From NCBI RefSeq assembly GCF_014773545.1, contig NZ_SDDV01000006.1, forward strand, positions 62,001 through 126,000: a stretch of 64,000 nucleotides of DNA. The letters run 5' to 3'. The position numbers and the translations under genes were made by a program. Positions 54,176 to 64,000 of the stretch are shown here, in pieces; positions within the stretch are counted from its first letter, which is position 1; every line of letters starts with the position of its first letter. The stretch is from Hydrogenophaga sp. GTDB taxonomy: Bacteria > Pseudomonadota > Gammaproteobacteria > Burkholderiales > Burkholderiaceae_C. Under the pieces are notes generated by a model that saw nothing but the letters and a program-made list of their open reading frames with translations, was not told the DNA's origin and ran no database searches.

Positions 54176-54820
54176 TCAGACCGCTGGCTCAGCCAGCAGC
54201 AGCCGCACGTCGGCGACGTAATCGGCCGTCGGTTGCTGGTGGCGCAGCGCGACCCGCAGCCGCCCCTGGCGGTCGAGCAGATAAGTCATCGCCGTGTGAT
54301 CGATGGTGTAGCTGGTGGCGGTGGCAACGGTCTTGTAATAAACGCGAAACTCGTCCGCCACCACCCGAATCTGCGCCGCAGTGCCGGTCAAGGCCAGAAA
54401 CGAAGGGTCGAACGCCGCCATGTAGGCGCGCAACAACTCGGGCGTGTCGCGCTGCGGGTCCAGCGTGACGAACAGCAGTTGCACCTGCTGCGCCTGCGGC
54501 CCGAGCTGCTGCATGACCTGGGCCGCCCGCAGCAAAGCGGTCGGGCAGACGTCGGGGCACTGCACGAAGCCAAAAAACAGCATCACCACCTGGCCGTGAA
54601 AGTCGGCCAGGGTGCGCGGCTTGCCGTGCTGATCGGTCAGTGCCAGCGCGCGCCCGTAGGGCACGCCGGTGATGTCTATGCCTTTGAAGGCGGCCGCAGC
54701 GCCGCTGGCCGACGGACGTTCGCAAGCGCTGAGCAAAACGCCCAGGGCCGCAACGCCGAACCAGGCCAGGGCGCGGCGACGCGGCAGGATCAGTGCCCCA
54801 TATTGAATATCAAGCGACAT
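54176..54820 (-). CDS. SCO1/SenC family lipoprotein
   Basis: A 214-residue thioredoxin-fold copper chaperone. It has a lipobox LLSAC (Cys about residue 33), the CxxxC motif QCPDVCPTAL and the third ligand His in YTIDHTAMTYL, so the copper site is complete. SCO proteins deliver copper to, or reduce, the CuA site of cytochrome oxidase. It lies in a DUF2946-sco-PCu(A)C minus-strand run. The start at 54820 is used. Confidence 0.92.
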   Translation of the reverse strand: MSLDIQYGALILPRRRALAWFGVAALGVLLSACERPSASGAAAAFKGIDITGVPYGRALALTDQHGKPRTLADFHGQVVMLFFGFVQCPDVCPTALLRAAQVMQQLGPQAQQVQLLFVTLDPQRDTPELLRAYMAAFDPSFLALTGTAAQIRVVADEFRVYYKTVATATSYTIDHTAMTYLLDRQGRLRVALRHQQPTADYVADVRLLLAEPAV

Positions 54821-54885
54821 GAAAAACCTCCGCAACGTCCGACCACATGCGCAGCTCCCGGCAACGGGTCTGCGGCCCCAGGGGT

Positions 54886-55287
54886 TCAGGCGATCCAGGC
54901 AGGCGGGGCGCGCGACTGGGCCGAACCCCACAGTCGGGTGGCAAGCCAGACCGGATCGAAGCGCGGCCAGGGCCGCGTCGTCGGCTCTGACGGCACGCCG
55001 GTGTGCGGCGTCAGCGCCCAGTTGACGGCCGCCGCTTGTTGCACGCACCAGAGGCAATGCTTGGCCGCATCGGTCAGGAGGCGATCGTCACCATCTGCGT
55101 CGGCCGGCGCCGGCTGCAGATCGAACTTGACCCACGCCATGCCGGTGCTGCTACAGACCTCGATCCACTGCACTCGTTCGCCCGCGGCCGCCAGCGCCTG
55201 CGCCGCCGTGGGCGCAAGCGCGCCCAGCGCCACGGCCAGCAAGGCCAGCCAGACGGTCAGGCGGCGGTGAAAGCGCGTGAGCGACAT
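54886..55287 (-). CDS. DUF2946-like Cys-containing membrane or periplasmic protein
   Basis: A 133-residue protein: signal or membrane helix (residues 10-32), then EVCSSTGMAWVKF, and a CxxC (HCLWCVQQ) near residue 80. These Cys positions are those of DUF2946 proteins, often found with copper genes. First gene of the run leading to sco and PCu(A)C. Its role is not known; metal binding or thiol exchange is inferred from context. Confidence 0.65.
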   Translation of the reverse strand: MSLTRFHRRLTVWLALLAVALGALAPTAAQALAAAGERVQWIEVCSSTGMAWVKFDLQPAPADADGDDRLLTDAAKHCLWCVQQAAAVNWALTPHTGVPSEPTTRPWPRFDPVWLATRLWGSAQSRAPPAWIA

Positions 55288-55441
55288 GGGCGTAGTTTAG
55301 CGGTGCGGCTTGGCGGCTTGGCGGTCTGCCCGCTTGCCTTGGCGACTGCTGCGCAGCGCCCGGCGCCCCCAAGAAGGCCCAGCGCACTGGCGATTGCGAC
55401 AGGCGCGCTCAGCCAAGACTTGCCAACTGCTGCACCCTTGC

Positions 55442-55936
55442 TCAAAGACCCGAAGGCCGGGTTGGCAAGTTGGTGCGGTAGATCAGTTCCACGGTCTTGC
55501 CGTCGACCATCAACAGTTGCACGGTCATGCGGCGAAAAGACCACAGAAGATCGACGGTGTCCAGCGTCGCAACCGACCGCGAAGGGGCGCTGACGGGCAG
55601 GCCGAAACTGGCGCGCAGCGAAGCCCGCAGGGTTTTCAGCAGCGCCTGGGTGCGCTCGGGGGTGGCGGGTTGGGCTCGCAGATGGATACGCTGGAGGCGT
55701 TCGGACTCGAAGTGGTAGGTGACTGAGAAGGTCTCGTCTGCAATGGGGGTGCTGGGGATTTCCAGCAAGGCGCTGGGATCGACCGAACGCTGGGCGGCTG
55801 ACGTTTCGCGGGCTTGCGGCATGAGCGCGCGGATTTCGGCCGGACTGGCCTGCATGGGTGCGTCGCGCCACAGGGTCTGCGCCGAAACACTCAGCGCCAT
55901 GCTGACCAGCAAAAGACAGGAAAGAAGTTTTTTCAT
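55442..55936 (-). CDS. secreted hypothetical protein
   Basis: A 164-residue protein with a signal peptide (KKLLSCLLLVSMALSVSAQ) and a beta-rich body (FSVTYHFESERLQRIHLRAQ, VDLLWSFRRMTVQLLMVDG) without known motifs. No cysteine follows the signal. Start at the ATG at 55936. Between its start and the plsC-like stop (55937-56159) no gene or structure is visible. Confidence 0.6.
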   Translation of the reverse strand: MKKLLSCLLLVSMALSVSAQTLWRDAPMQASPAEIRALMPQARETSAAQRSVDPSALLEIPSTPIADETFSVTYHFESERLQRIHLRAQPATPERTQALLKTLRASLRASFGLPVSAPSRSVATLDTVDLLWSFRRMTVQLLMVDGKTVELIYRTNLPTRPSGL

Positions 55937-56159
55937 GTTGTCAGACTTCAATTGGCTCGCCGTTGGGCATGTCGGCGCTGGCGTGCGTTGGTTTTTTGGT
56001 GTCGCGGGTGAGCCGCATCATGGCCCGAGCAGGCTCGCCAAGGAGCCACCATCTGGGCTGTACGCCCACCCAGGCCAAGCCCGAAGGGAGCGGCAACCAC
56101 CGCAACGGCAGGAGCGCCAAGACGGGTCAAGGCCGGGCGCACAGCCAACGCCGGGCCGC

Positions 56160-56900
56160 TCAGCCGGTCTGCAGCAAGCGCTCGACCTCGCTGCGCAGCT
56201 CTTGCGCCCAGGCCCGGCGCTCGCGGCCGCTGGCGCATTGCGCTTGGCCAAAGTGCAGCACCGCTTGCAGCTCGCTGGCGCACAGGGTGCGCCAGATCGA
56301 GGTCAGCAAGGCGGTGTCGCCGGTGTACAGCGGCGCCGTGCTGCGTGCACCGCTGCGGCGCTCGACGTAGGTCAGCCCCACCGGCAGCGCTGGCGCCTGC
56401 GCTGCAATGGCGGCCTGCAGCAGGTTGGCATGAAACGGCAGCAGCGCCGTGCCGTCGCCGGTGGTGCCCTCGGGGAACACCGCCAGCAAGTCGCCGGCCT
56501 GCAAGCGTTCGGCCATCAGGTGCACCACGCGCAGGGCGTCGTGGCGGCTGGCGCGCTCAATATAGAGTGTGCCTATGCCGGCGCTGAGGGTGCCGAGCAG
56601 CGGCCAGCGCTTGACGTCGGCCTTGGAGACAAAGCGCAGCGGCTGCACGGCATTCAGGGCGATGATGTCCAGCCACGAAACATGGTTGGCCACCAGCAGC
56701 AAGGGCCCGCACGTCGGCGGCTGACCGTGCACCACCAGTTCCACGCCCATGAGGCACAGCAGCCGGCGCGACCATTCGCGCACCAAGGGCGTCATTGGCG
56801 GCGGCGCCTGCCGCGCCAGCAGGCGGCGCAAGGTCCACCAGCCATGCAGCAGATGCGCCAGCACGCGCAGGCCGCGCCAGAGAGCGCGCCAGCGGCTCAC
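56160..56900 (-). CDS. 1-acyl-sn-glycerol-3-phosphate acyltransferase (PlsC-like)
   Basis: A 246-residue membrane-associated acyltransferase making phosphatidic acid. Catalytic HX4D in NHVSWLD, substrate-binding FPEGTT, and an N-terminal hydrophobic helix are visible. The GTG start at 56900 overlaps the stop of the dihydroorotase-like gene (GTGA), implying coupling. In Burkholderiales a plsC-like gene often ends this pyr operon. Confidence 0.88.
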   Translation of the reverse strand: MSRWRALWRGLRVLAHLLHGWWTLRRLLARQAPPPMTPLVREWSRRLLCLMGVELVVHGQPPTCGPLLLVANHVSWLDIIALNAVQPLRFVSKADVKRWPLLGTLSAGIGTLYIERASRHDALRVVHLMAERLQAGDLLAVFPEGTTGDGTALLPFHANLLQAAIAAQAPALPVGLTYVERRSGARSTAPLYTGDTALLTSIWRTLCASELQAVLHFGQAQCASGRERRAWAQELRSEVERLLQTG

Positions 56901-58240
56901 GCCGTGTGCACCCGGGGCCAGCCCGGGGCCAGATGCGTGAGCTGGCCACCCACCAGCGTGGCGCACACCGTCAGCGGCAGCTCGTGGCCGGCAAATGGGG
57001 TGTGCTTGCCCTGGCTGCGCAGCGCAGCGGGTTGCACGACCCAGGGCGCGTCGAGGTCGAACACGCACACGTCGGCCGCGCCACCAGGCACCAGAGCACC
57101 CACGCTGGCCGGCAGCGTGCCCAAGCGGGTGCCGAGCACGGCACGCGCGCCGCTGCTGAGCACGCGCAGCGCCTGCATCAGGCTGACGCGGTCTTGCTGC
57201 GCCCACTTGACGCACAGACCGAGCAAGAGCTCGACCGCCGTGGCGCCGGGTTCGGCCAGGGCAAAGGGCTGCGTCTTGGCGTCGCTGCCAACCGGGTTGT
57301 GGTCCGACACCAGCGCGTCTATGCTGCCGTCGGCCAAACCGGCGCGCAGCGCGTCGCGGTCGCGCGGCTGGCGCAGCGGTGGCTGTAGGCGCAAGCGGCT
57401 GTCGAAGTAGCCCAGATCGACGTCGCTCAGGTGCAGGTTGTGTACGCTGACGTCGCAGGTCACGGGCAGTCCATCGGCCTTGGCCTGGCGCACCAGTTGC
57501 AGACCGGCCGCGCTGCTGAGGCGGCACAAATGCACCCGCACGCCAGCGCCGCCGGCCGTCTGGCCCTGCAGCGCGCGCATGAGCTCGAACAAGGTATGCA
57601 AGGCGATGGTCTCGGCCGCCACCGGAATGCCCGACAAGCCCATGCGCGTGGCCAGCGCGCCGCTGGCGGCCACGCCCTGCCCCAGCCAGTGGTCTTGCGG
57701 CCGCAGCCACAGCGTGTAGCCGAAGGTGGCGGCGTACTGCAATGCACGCTGCAGCACCTGGGTGTTGACGATGGGCTGTTCGGCCTGGCCAAAACCGATG
57801 CAGCCGGACTCGGTCAGCTCGACCATTTCGGTCAGCACCTCGCCCTTGAGGCCGCGCGTGAGCGCGCCGAGCGGGCAGACGCGCGCGCGCTGCAGACGCT
57901 CGGCGCGAAACTTCAGCATATCGACCAGCCCGGGCTCATCGAGCACCGGATCGGTATCGGGCGGACAGACCAGCGTCGTGACCGCGCCGGCCACGGCGGC
58001 GGCGGTCTCGCTCTCCAACATGCCGGCGTGCTCCTGGCCGGGCTCGCGCAGCCGCACCGCCAAATCCAGCAGGCCGGGCGCGACCACGCAGCCGCTGGCG
58101 TCGATGCGGCGGTTGGGCTGGAACTCGGCTCCGATGCGGCCGATGGCGACGATGCGACCGGCGGCAATCGCGACGTCGGCCGGTTCGTCACGGCCGCTGG
58201 CTGGGTCGATCAGGCGACCGTTTTGAATCAGAATTTTCAT
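56897..58240 (-). CDS. dihydroorotase-like protein PyrX/PyrC' (probably inactive)
   Basis: A 447-residue amidohydrolase-fold protein directly after pyrB. The metal-binding HxH of true dihydroorotases (DLHVHLREPG) reads DLAVRLREPG, so both histidines are gone, and the later HLxHxS reads HLCRLSS. It is therefore the inactive subunit known from Pseudomonas, which stabilises the PyrB dodecamer. The cell needs an active PyrC elsewhere. Confidence 0.88.
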   Translation of the reverse strand: MKILIQNGRLIDPASGRDEPADVAIAAGRIVAIGRIGAEFQPNRRIDASGCVVAPGLLDLAVRLREPGQEHAGMLESETAAAVAGAVTTLVCPPDTDPVLDEPGLVDMLKFRAERLQRARVCPLGALTRGLKGEVLTEMVELTESGCIGFGQAEQPIVNTQVLQRALQYAATFGYTLWLRPQDHWLGQGVAASGALATRMGLSGIPVAAETIALHTLFELMRALQGQTAGGAGVRVHLCRLSSAAGLQLVRQAKADGLPVTCDVSVHNLHLSDVDLGYFDSRLRLQPPLRQPRDRDALRAGLADGSIDALVSDHNPVGSDAKTQPFALAEPGATAVELLLGLCVKWAQQDRVSLMQALRVLSSGARAVLGTRLGTLPASVGALVPGGAADVCVFDLDAPWVVQPAALRSQGKHTPFAGHELPLTVCATLVGGQLTHLAPGWPRVHTA

Positions 58241-58251
58241 CGTCTTCGCTC

Positions 58252-59208
58252 TCAGGCCTCGTTGCCCGCCACGATGCCCATCACCGCCATGCGCACCGCA
58301 ATGCCAAAAGTCACTTGCGACAGGATCACGCTTTGCGGCCCATCGACCAGCGCCGAGTCGATTTCGACCCCGCGGTTGATCGGCCCGGGGTGCATCACGA
58401 TGGCGTCCGGCTTGGCCCAGCGCAGCCGCTCGGGCGTGAGGCCAAAGCTCTTGAAATATTCCTGACTCGATGGCAGCAACGCGCCGCTCATGCGTTCGTT
58501 TTGCAGCCGCAGCGCAATCACCACGTCACAGCCCTTGATGCCTTCTTCCAGCGTGTGGCACACGCGCACGCCCAACTGTGACAGCTCGGGTGGCACCAGC
58601 GTGCGCGGCCCCACCACCCGCACGTCCGGGCAGCCCAGTGTGGTCAGCGTGTGGATGTCGGAGCGCGCCACGCGCGAATGCAGCACGTCGCCGACGATGG
58701 CCACCGAGAGCTGGGTAAAGTCGCGCTTGTAGTGGCGGATGGTGTAGGCGTCGAGCAGCCCCTGCGTCGGGTGGGCGTGGCGGCCGTCACCGGCGTTGAT
58801 GACGTGCACATGGGGTGCCACATGCTGCGCAATCAGGTAGGGCGCGCCCGATTCGCTGTGACGCACGACGAAAATGTCAGCCGCCATGGCCGAGAGATTG
58901 GCAATGGTGTCGAGCAGCGACTCGCCCTTGGCGGCCGAGCTGCGCCCGATGTCGAGGTTGATGACGTCGGCCGACAGGCGCGTGGCGGCAATCTCGAACG
59001 TGGTTCGGGTGCGCGTGCTGTTCTCGAAAAACAGGTTGAAAACGGTTTTTCCGCGCAGCAGCGGCACCTTCTTGACCTCGCGGCTGCTGACGCTGACGAA
59101 GCTGGCCGCCGTGTCCAGGATCTGCGTCAGCAGCTCGCGCGACAAGCCCTCGGTGGAGAGCAGGTGCAGCAGGGCGCCGTTTTTGTTGAGCTGGGGATGG
59201 CGCGGCAC
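58252..59208 (-). CDS. pyrB: aspartate carbamoyltransferase catalytic subunit
   Basis: A 318-residue enzyme forming carbamoyl aspartate in pyrimidine synthesis. Carbamoyl-phosphate motif [23 protein letters not shown], and C-terminal [12 protein letters not shown] are all intact. The GTG start at 59208 ([10 protein letters not shown]) lies two bases after the pyrR stop, with an AGGAG inside the end of pyrR. Confidence 0.94.
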   Translation of the reverse strand: MPRHPQLNKNGALLHLLSTEGLSRELLTQILDTAASFVSVSSREVKKVPLLRGKTVFNLFFENSTRTRTTFEIAATRLSADVINLDIGRSSAAKGESLLDTIANLSAMAADIFVVRHSESGAPYLIAQHVAPHVHVINAGDGRHAHPTQGLLDAYTIRHYKRDFTQLSVAIVGDVLHSRVARSDIHTLTTLGCPDVRVVGPRTLVPPELSQLGVRVCHTLEEGIKGCDVVIALRLQNERMSGALLPSSQEYFKSFGLTPERLRWAKPDAIVMHPGPINRGVEIDSALVDGPQSVILSQVTFGIAVRMAVMGIVAGNEA

Positions 59209-59210
59209 GA

Positions 59211-59723
59211 TCAGGTCTCCTGATTTTTCAGCACGAAGCGCAAGTCCCCGCTGGTCTGGCGCGCCAGCGCCAGCGACTGCCCGGGCGGCAGGCGCAACCG
59301 GGCGGCGCAAAACTGGGGCTCAATCGGCAGCTCGCGCCCGCCCCGGTCCACCAGCACCGCCAGTTGCACGCTGGCCGGGCGACCGTAGTCGAACAACTCG
59401 TTGATGACGGCGCGCAGCGTGCGCCCGGTGTGCAGCACGTCGTCAATCAGCAGCACGTGCGCGCCCTCGACCGCAAACGGCAACACGGTCTGCGCGCTGG
59501 CGGCCAAGCCACGGCGCGCAAAGTCATCGCGGTGCAGCGCCGATGAAATCACGCCCGCGGCCGCGGGCCGACCCAGGTCGCGCTGCAGCCGCTCGGCCAG
59601 CCAGGCACCACCCGAAGCAATGCCCACCAACTGCAGCGGCGCCGGACTGCTGGCTTGCAAAGCCTGCACGCCGCGCAGCAGCTCGCCGTACAACATTTGT
59701 GCATCCGGCAGCAGAAAACTCAA
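59211..59723 (-). CDS. pyrR: PyrR-like uracil phosphoribosyltransferase/regulator
   Basis: A 170-residue type I phosphoribosyltransferase with PRPP loop [20 protein letters not shown] and the PyrR pattern around [12 protein letters not shown]. In Gram-positives PyrR attenuates pyr mRNA; in betaproteobacteria its regulatory role is less clear. It overlaps ruvX by four bases. Confidence 0.92.
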   Translation of the reverse strand: MSFLLPDAQMLYGELLRGVQALQASSPAPLQLVGIASGGAWLAERLQRDLGRPAAAGVISSALHRDDFARRGLAASAQTVLPFAVEGAHVLLIDDVLHTGRTLRAVINELFDYGRPASVQLAVLVDRGGRELPIEPQFCAARLRLPPGQSLALARQTSGDLRFVLKNQET

Positions 59724-60241
59724 GGCAAGCTCCTCAAAAACTGTTCCAGGATGATGCAGGCCGCCGCCGCGTCCACGTCGCGCGCGCCCAGGGCGTGCGC
59801 TTCGGTGCTGCTGTAGCGTTCGTCAACCTCAAACACCGGCAGGCCAAATCGGCCGCGCAACTGGCGCGCGAATTTCAGCGCCAGCGCCGTGTTTTCGTGC
59901 GCTGAGCCGTCTGGGTGGTAGGGCACGCCCACCACCAACGCGTCGGGCTGCCACGACTGGATGCAAGCAGCAATCGGTGGCCAGCGCGCCGCACCCTCGG
60001 CGGCAATGCTGGCCTGCGGCGTGGCGCTGCGGGTCAGGCGGTTGCCGCTGGCCACGCCGCTGCGCCGGGTGCCAAAGTCAAATGCCAGAAACAACTGGCA
60101 GTGCGCCGGCACCTCGGGCCCCGCAGCAGGGGTTTGCCCCGCAGGCGCGGCCAACGGGACAGCCGCCGGGCCGTCCCGCTGGCTGGCCCAGCCCCCTTGG
60201 GGGGCGCGTATGCGCGCAGCGCTGGCGTCTGGCGGCGCCAT
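59720..60241 (-). CDS. ruvX: RuvX/YqgF family pre-16S rRNA nuclease
   Basis: RuvX/YqgF is a Holliday-junction-resolvase-like RNase H-fold protein that matures 16S rRNA. Core motifs: LFLAFDFGTRRSGVASG, ALVVGVPYHPDGS and FEVDERYSSTEAHA with catalytic Asp/Glu residues. From the ATG at 60241 the product is 173 residues with about 44 unusual N-terminal residues (Pro/Ala-rich) encoded by palindromic repeat sequence; a GTG at 60112 would give a family-sized protein of 130 residues. Confidence 0.9.
   Translation of the reverse strand: MAPPDASAARIRAPQGGWASQRDGPAAVPLAAPAGQTPAAGPEVPAHCQLFLAFDFGTRRSGVASGNRLTRSATPQASIAAEGAARWPPIAACIQSWQPDALVVGVPYHPDGSAHENTALALKFARQLRGRFGLPVFEVDERYSSTEAHALGARDVDAAAACIILEQFLRSLP
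60125..60205. repeat. GC-rich palindromic repeat cluster inside the ruvX 5' region
   Basis: GCCCCCTTGGGGGGC (60191-60205) is a palindrome; CGGGAC (60155-60160) pairs with GTCCCG (60173-60178); and CAGGGG / CCCC sets occur further left. The set resembles the CCCCCAAGGGGGC-type intergenic repeats of Comamonadaceae, and probably marks untranslated sequence between yqgE and ruvX. Confidence 0.55.
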
Positions 60242-60243
60242 CG

Positions 60244-60834
60244 CTAGGCGTGCCCCACGTCGCGCGAGAGCATCCAGGGCTGCAAGCCCAGCAAGGCCAA
60301 GGCGCGCGGGTAGCGCTCGGCCACCGGAGCGTCGAAAATCAGGCCCGGCTCGGCCGGGACGGTGAGCCAACTGTTTTCGGCAATTTCCGATTCCAACTGC
60401 CCCTCACCCCAGGACGCATAACCGAGCGTGACGAACACCTTGCGCGGCCCGGCCCCCGAGGCCAGGGCTTCGAGCACGTCTTTGGAGGTGGTCATCTCCA
60501 GCCCGCCGGGAATGCTCAGGGTGGAGGCGTAGACCGATTCACCCGCGCCAGCCTCGAGCGCCTCGTGCAGCACAAAACCGCGCTCGGTCTGCACCGGGCC
60601 GCCGTGGAACACCGGCAGAGCGCTCAAATCGGCGCGGCCCAATGTCAGCTCCACTTTCTCGAACAGCCGAGGCAGCAAAATATCGGCCGGCTTGTTGATC
60701 ACCAGCCCGAGCGCGCCGCGTTCGCTGTGCTCGCACACGAACACCACGCTGCGGCCAAACAGCTCGTCGTTCAAGCCGGGCATCGCAATCAGAAAATGAT
60801 TGGTGAAATCGTTCGAGGCAAAATCAACGGGCAT
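60244..60834 (-). CDS. yqgE: YqgE/AlgH family protein
   Basis: A 196-residue protein with the YqgE hallmarks NHFLIAMPGLNDELFGRSVVFVCEH, GALGLVINKP, PVFHGGPVQTERGFVLH and FVTLGYASWGEGQLESEI. Function is not settled; it is nearly always next to ruvX. First gene of the yqgE-ruvX-pyrR-pyrB-pyrX-plsC run. Confidence 0.94.
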   Translation of the reverse strand: MPVDFASNDFTNHFLIAMPGLNDELFGRSVVFVCEHSERGALGLVINKPADILLPRLFEKVELTLGRADLSALPVFHGGPVQTERGFVLHEALEAGAGESVYASTLSIPGGLEMTTSKDVLEALASGAGPRKVFVTLGYASWGEGQLESEIAENSWLTVPAEPGLIFDAPVAERYPRALALLGLQPWMLSRDVGHA

Positions 60835-60887
60835 GAGGTCATTCTAAGCCGCCCGCTGTGGGCACCCCGCACACGCCAGCCCAACAC

Positions 60888-62360
60888 ATGAACCGCTACG
60901 ACAAAGGCCTGATGTGGTTTCGGCGCGACCTGCGCAGCCAGGACAACGCCGCGCTGCACCACGCGCTCAAGGCCTGCCGCCAAGTCTGGTGCGTATTCGT
61001 GTTCGATACCGCCCTGCTGGACGCACTGCCGCGGCGCGACCGGCGGGTCGAGTTCATCCGCGAGTCGCTGCTGGAGCTGGACGCTGAACTGCGCACGCTG
61101 GGCCAGGAAAACGGTGCACCCGGCGCCGGACTGATCGTGCTGCACGCCAACGCCAAGCACGCCATTGCCAAACTGGCGCAGCACCTGCGGGTGCAGGCGG
61201 TGTTTGCCAACCACGACGACGACCCGGCCGCGCTGGCGCGCGATGCGCAGGTGTTTGGCGAACTGGCGCACGCCGGCATTTTGCTGCACAGCCACAAAGA
61301 CCATTTGATTTTCGAGCGGCGCGAACTGCTCACCCAGGCCGCCCACCCCTACACCGTCTTTACGCCTTACCAAAAGGCCTGGCTCAAGCAGATCACGCCC
61401 TTGCATTACCAGCCCTACCCAGTGGCGCGCTACGCGCAGGCGCTCGCGCCGCGGCCGACCGAATGGGCGCTGGCGCCGCCGCGCCTGTCCGACATCGACT
61501 TTGAACCCAGCAACCTGGCGCAACTGCCGCTGCCCACCGGCGCCAGCGGCGCGCAGCACCTGCTGCAAGACTTTTTGCCGCGCCTGGGGCGCTACACGCA
61601 AACGCGCGATTTTCCCGCCCTCAAAGGGCCCAGCTACCTGAGCACGCATCTGCGCTTTGGCACCGTCTCGATCCGGCAACTGGTGGGGCTGGCGCACCCG
61701 CTGCACCTGCAGGGCGACGCGGGCGCGAGCTGCTGGCTGTCGGAGCTGATCTGGCGCGATTTTTACCACCAGATTTTGGCCAATTTTCCACACGTGGCGC
61801 AGCAGGCCTTCAAGCCCGAGTACGAGCGGCTGCGCTTTGAGCACGGCAAACACGCCCAGCACTTGTTTGCCGCCTGGTGCGAGGGCCGCACCGGCTACCC
61901 GCTGGTGGATGCAGCGATGGCGCAGCTCAACCAGACCGGCTACATGCACAACCGGCTGCGCATGGTGGCGGCGAGTTTTCTGGTGAAAGACCTGGGGCTG
62001 CACTGGCGCTGGGGCGAGCGCTATTTTGCCGAGCACCTGCTCGACTTCGACCTGGCGGCCAACAACGGCGGCTGGCAATGGTGCAGCTCAAGCGGTTGCG
62101 ACGCCCAGCCCTGGTTTCGCATTTTCAACCCAGTCCGGCAAAGCGAGCGCTTTGACCCGCAGGGCAAGTTCATTCGCCGCTACCTGCCGCAACTCGCCGC
62201 CCTGCCCGATGCGGCGATCCATGCGCCCTGGCTGGGCCATGAAGTGGAGCTGGCGGCAGCGGGCGTGGCGCTGGGCAAAAACTACCCGCTGCCCATCGTC
62301 GATCATGCGTCGGCACGCGCCCGCACGCAGCAGCGCTATGCCGTGTTGCGCCAAACCTGA
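60888..62360 (+). CDS. phrB: deoxyribodipyrimidine photolyase
   Basis: A 490-residue blue-light DNA repair enzyme (class I CPD photolyase). N-terminal antenna-domain motif LMWFRRDLRSQDNAAL, FAD domain with SYLSTHLRFGTVSIRQL, SELIWRDFYHQIL, GRTGYPLVDAAMAQLNQTGY, MHNRLRMVAASFLVKDL and NNGGWQWCSSSGCDAQPWFR. Start at the ATG at 60888; the frame is open from a GTG at 60858. Divergent from yqgE. Confidence 0.93.
   Translation: MNRYDKGLMWFRRDLRSQDNAALHHALKACRQVWCVFVFDTALLDALPRRDRRVEFIRESLLELDAELRTLGQENGAPGAGLIVLHANAKHAIAKLAQHLRVQAVFANHDDDPAALARDAQVFGELAHAGILLHSHKDHLIFERRELLTQAAHPYTVFTPYQKAWLKQITPLHYQPYPVARYAQALAPRPTEWALAPPRLSDIDFEPSNLAQLPLPTGASGAQHLLQDFLPRLGRYTQTRDFPALKGPSYLSTHLRFGTVSIRQLVGLAHPLHLQGDAGASCWLSELIWRDFYHQILANFPHVAQQAFKPEYERLRFEHGKHAQHLFAAWCEGRTGYPLVDAAMAQLNQTGYMHNRLRMVAASFLVKDLGLHWRWGERYFAEHLLDFDLAANNGGWQWCSSSGCDAQPWFRIFNPVRQSERFDPQGKFIRRYLPQLAALPDAAIHAPWLGHEVELAAAGVALGKNYPLPIVDHASARARTQQRYAVLRQT

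Positions 62361-64000
<1,640 letters not shown>

Noticed and set aside
55288-55441. Possible small minus-strand gene with a hydrophobic stretch (SWLSAPVAIASALGLLGG)
   Set aside because: No start codon with a ribosome site and no family resemblance; left as an empty gap.
55937-56159. Possible small gene between the secreted hypothetical and the plsC-like gene
   Set aside because: Frames here have random-looking composition; nothing supportable.

Overview
The window is a GC-rich, densely coded bacterial chromosome segment. Gene content and order (gyrA-serC-pheA-tyrA, ompA-ubiG, pilMNOPQ-aroK, rph-rdgB-hemW, yqgE-ruvX-pyrR-pyrB-pyrX, kinase/PP2C next to yicC) and the protein sequences point to a betaproteobacterium of the Burkholderiales, most likely Comamonadaceae. 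The genus cannot be resolved by eye. About 65 protein genes or gene remnants and one tRNA are visible. There is no rRNA, CRISPR array or intact transposase, and no gene-free stretch longer than 300 bases.

Layout. 0-9.4 kb: cyaY, mrcA (minus strand), the type IV pilus operon pilMNOPQ, a frameshifted lipoprotein gene and aroK. 9.4-17.8 kb (minus strand): tRNA-Arg(CCU), then a run reading moxR, CoxE-like VWA gene, tamA, tamB. 17.9-24.7 kb: a diheme cytochrome c, DUF1841, an orphan ParA, trmL, comF, a SemiSWEET gene, an ABM protein, 3-hydroxybutyryl-CoA dehydrogenase, a hemerythrin-like protein and a histidine phosphatase. 24.8-30.6 kb (minus strand): gyrA-serC-pheA-tyrA. 30.8-34 kb: ompA-like gene, ubiG, rmuC. 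34-34.8 kb: gene debris. 34.8-45.5 kb: yicC, Ser/Thr kinase plus PP2C, rph-rdgB-hemW, a hydrolase, dadA, flavin reductase, metallophosphoesterase, a membrane-anchored diheme cytochrome c5 and a conserved unknown. 45.5-46.8 kb: a truncated hydrolase, an inverted-repeat element, an Smr-domain gene and a globin remnant. 46.8-49.4 kb: a large FtsX-type permease. 49.5-55.3 kb: a copper-handling island (TolC-like protein, Tat-exported multicopper oxidase, cupredoxin-CusF fusion, Met-rich protein, PCu(A)C chaperone, SCO protein, Cys-containing DUF2946-like protein). 56.2-60.8 kb (minus strand): yqgE-ruvX-pyrR-pyrB-pyrX-plsC. 60.9-64 kb: photolyase and the 5' part of pyrG.

Two themes stand out. First, the copper island carries two near-identical palindromic boxes of CusR/CopR type, one in front of each plus-strand transcription unit. 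Second, several gene neighbourhoods that are usually conserved in Burkholderiales are broken here (aroK without aroB, tyrA without aroA-cmk-rpsA, yicC without gmk-rpoZ, ubiG without gph). Three or four of the joints hold truncated genes and short inverted-repeat elements, as expected of a rearranging genome. Heptamer and hexamer repeat arrays sit at three intergenic sites, one of them a predicted G-quadruplex and one placed where a unit change would shift a reading frame.
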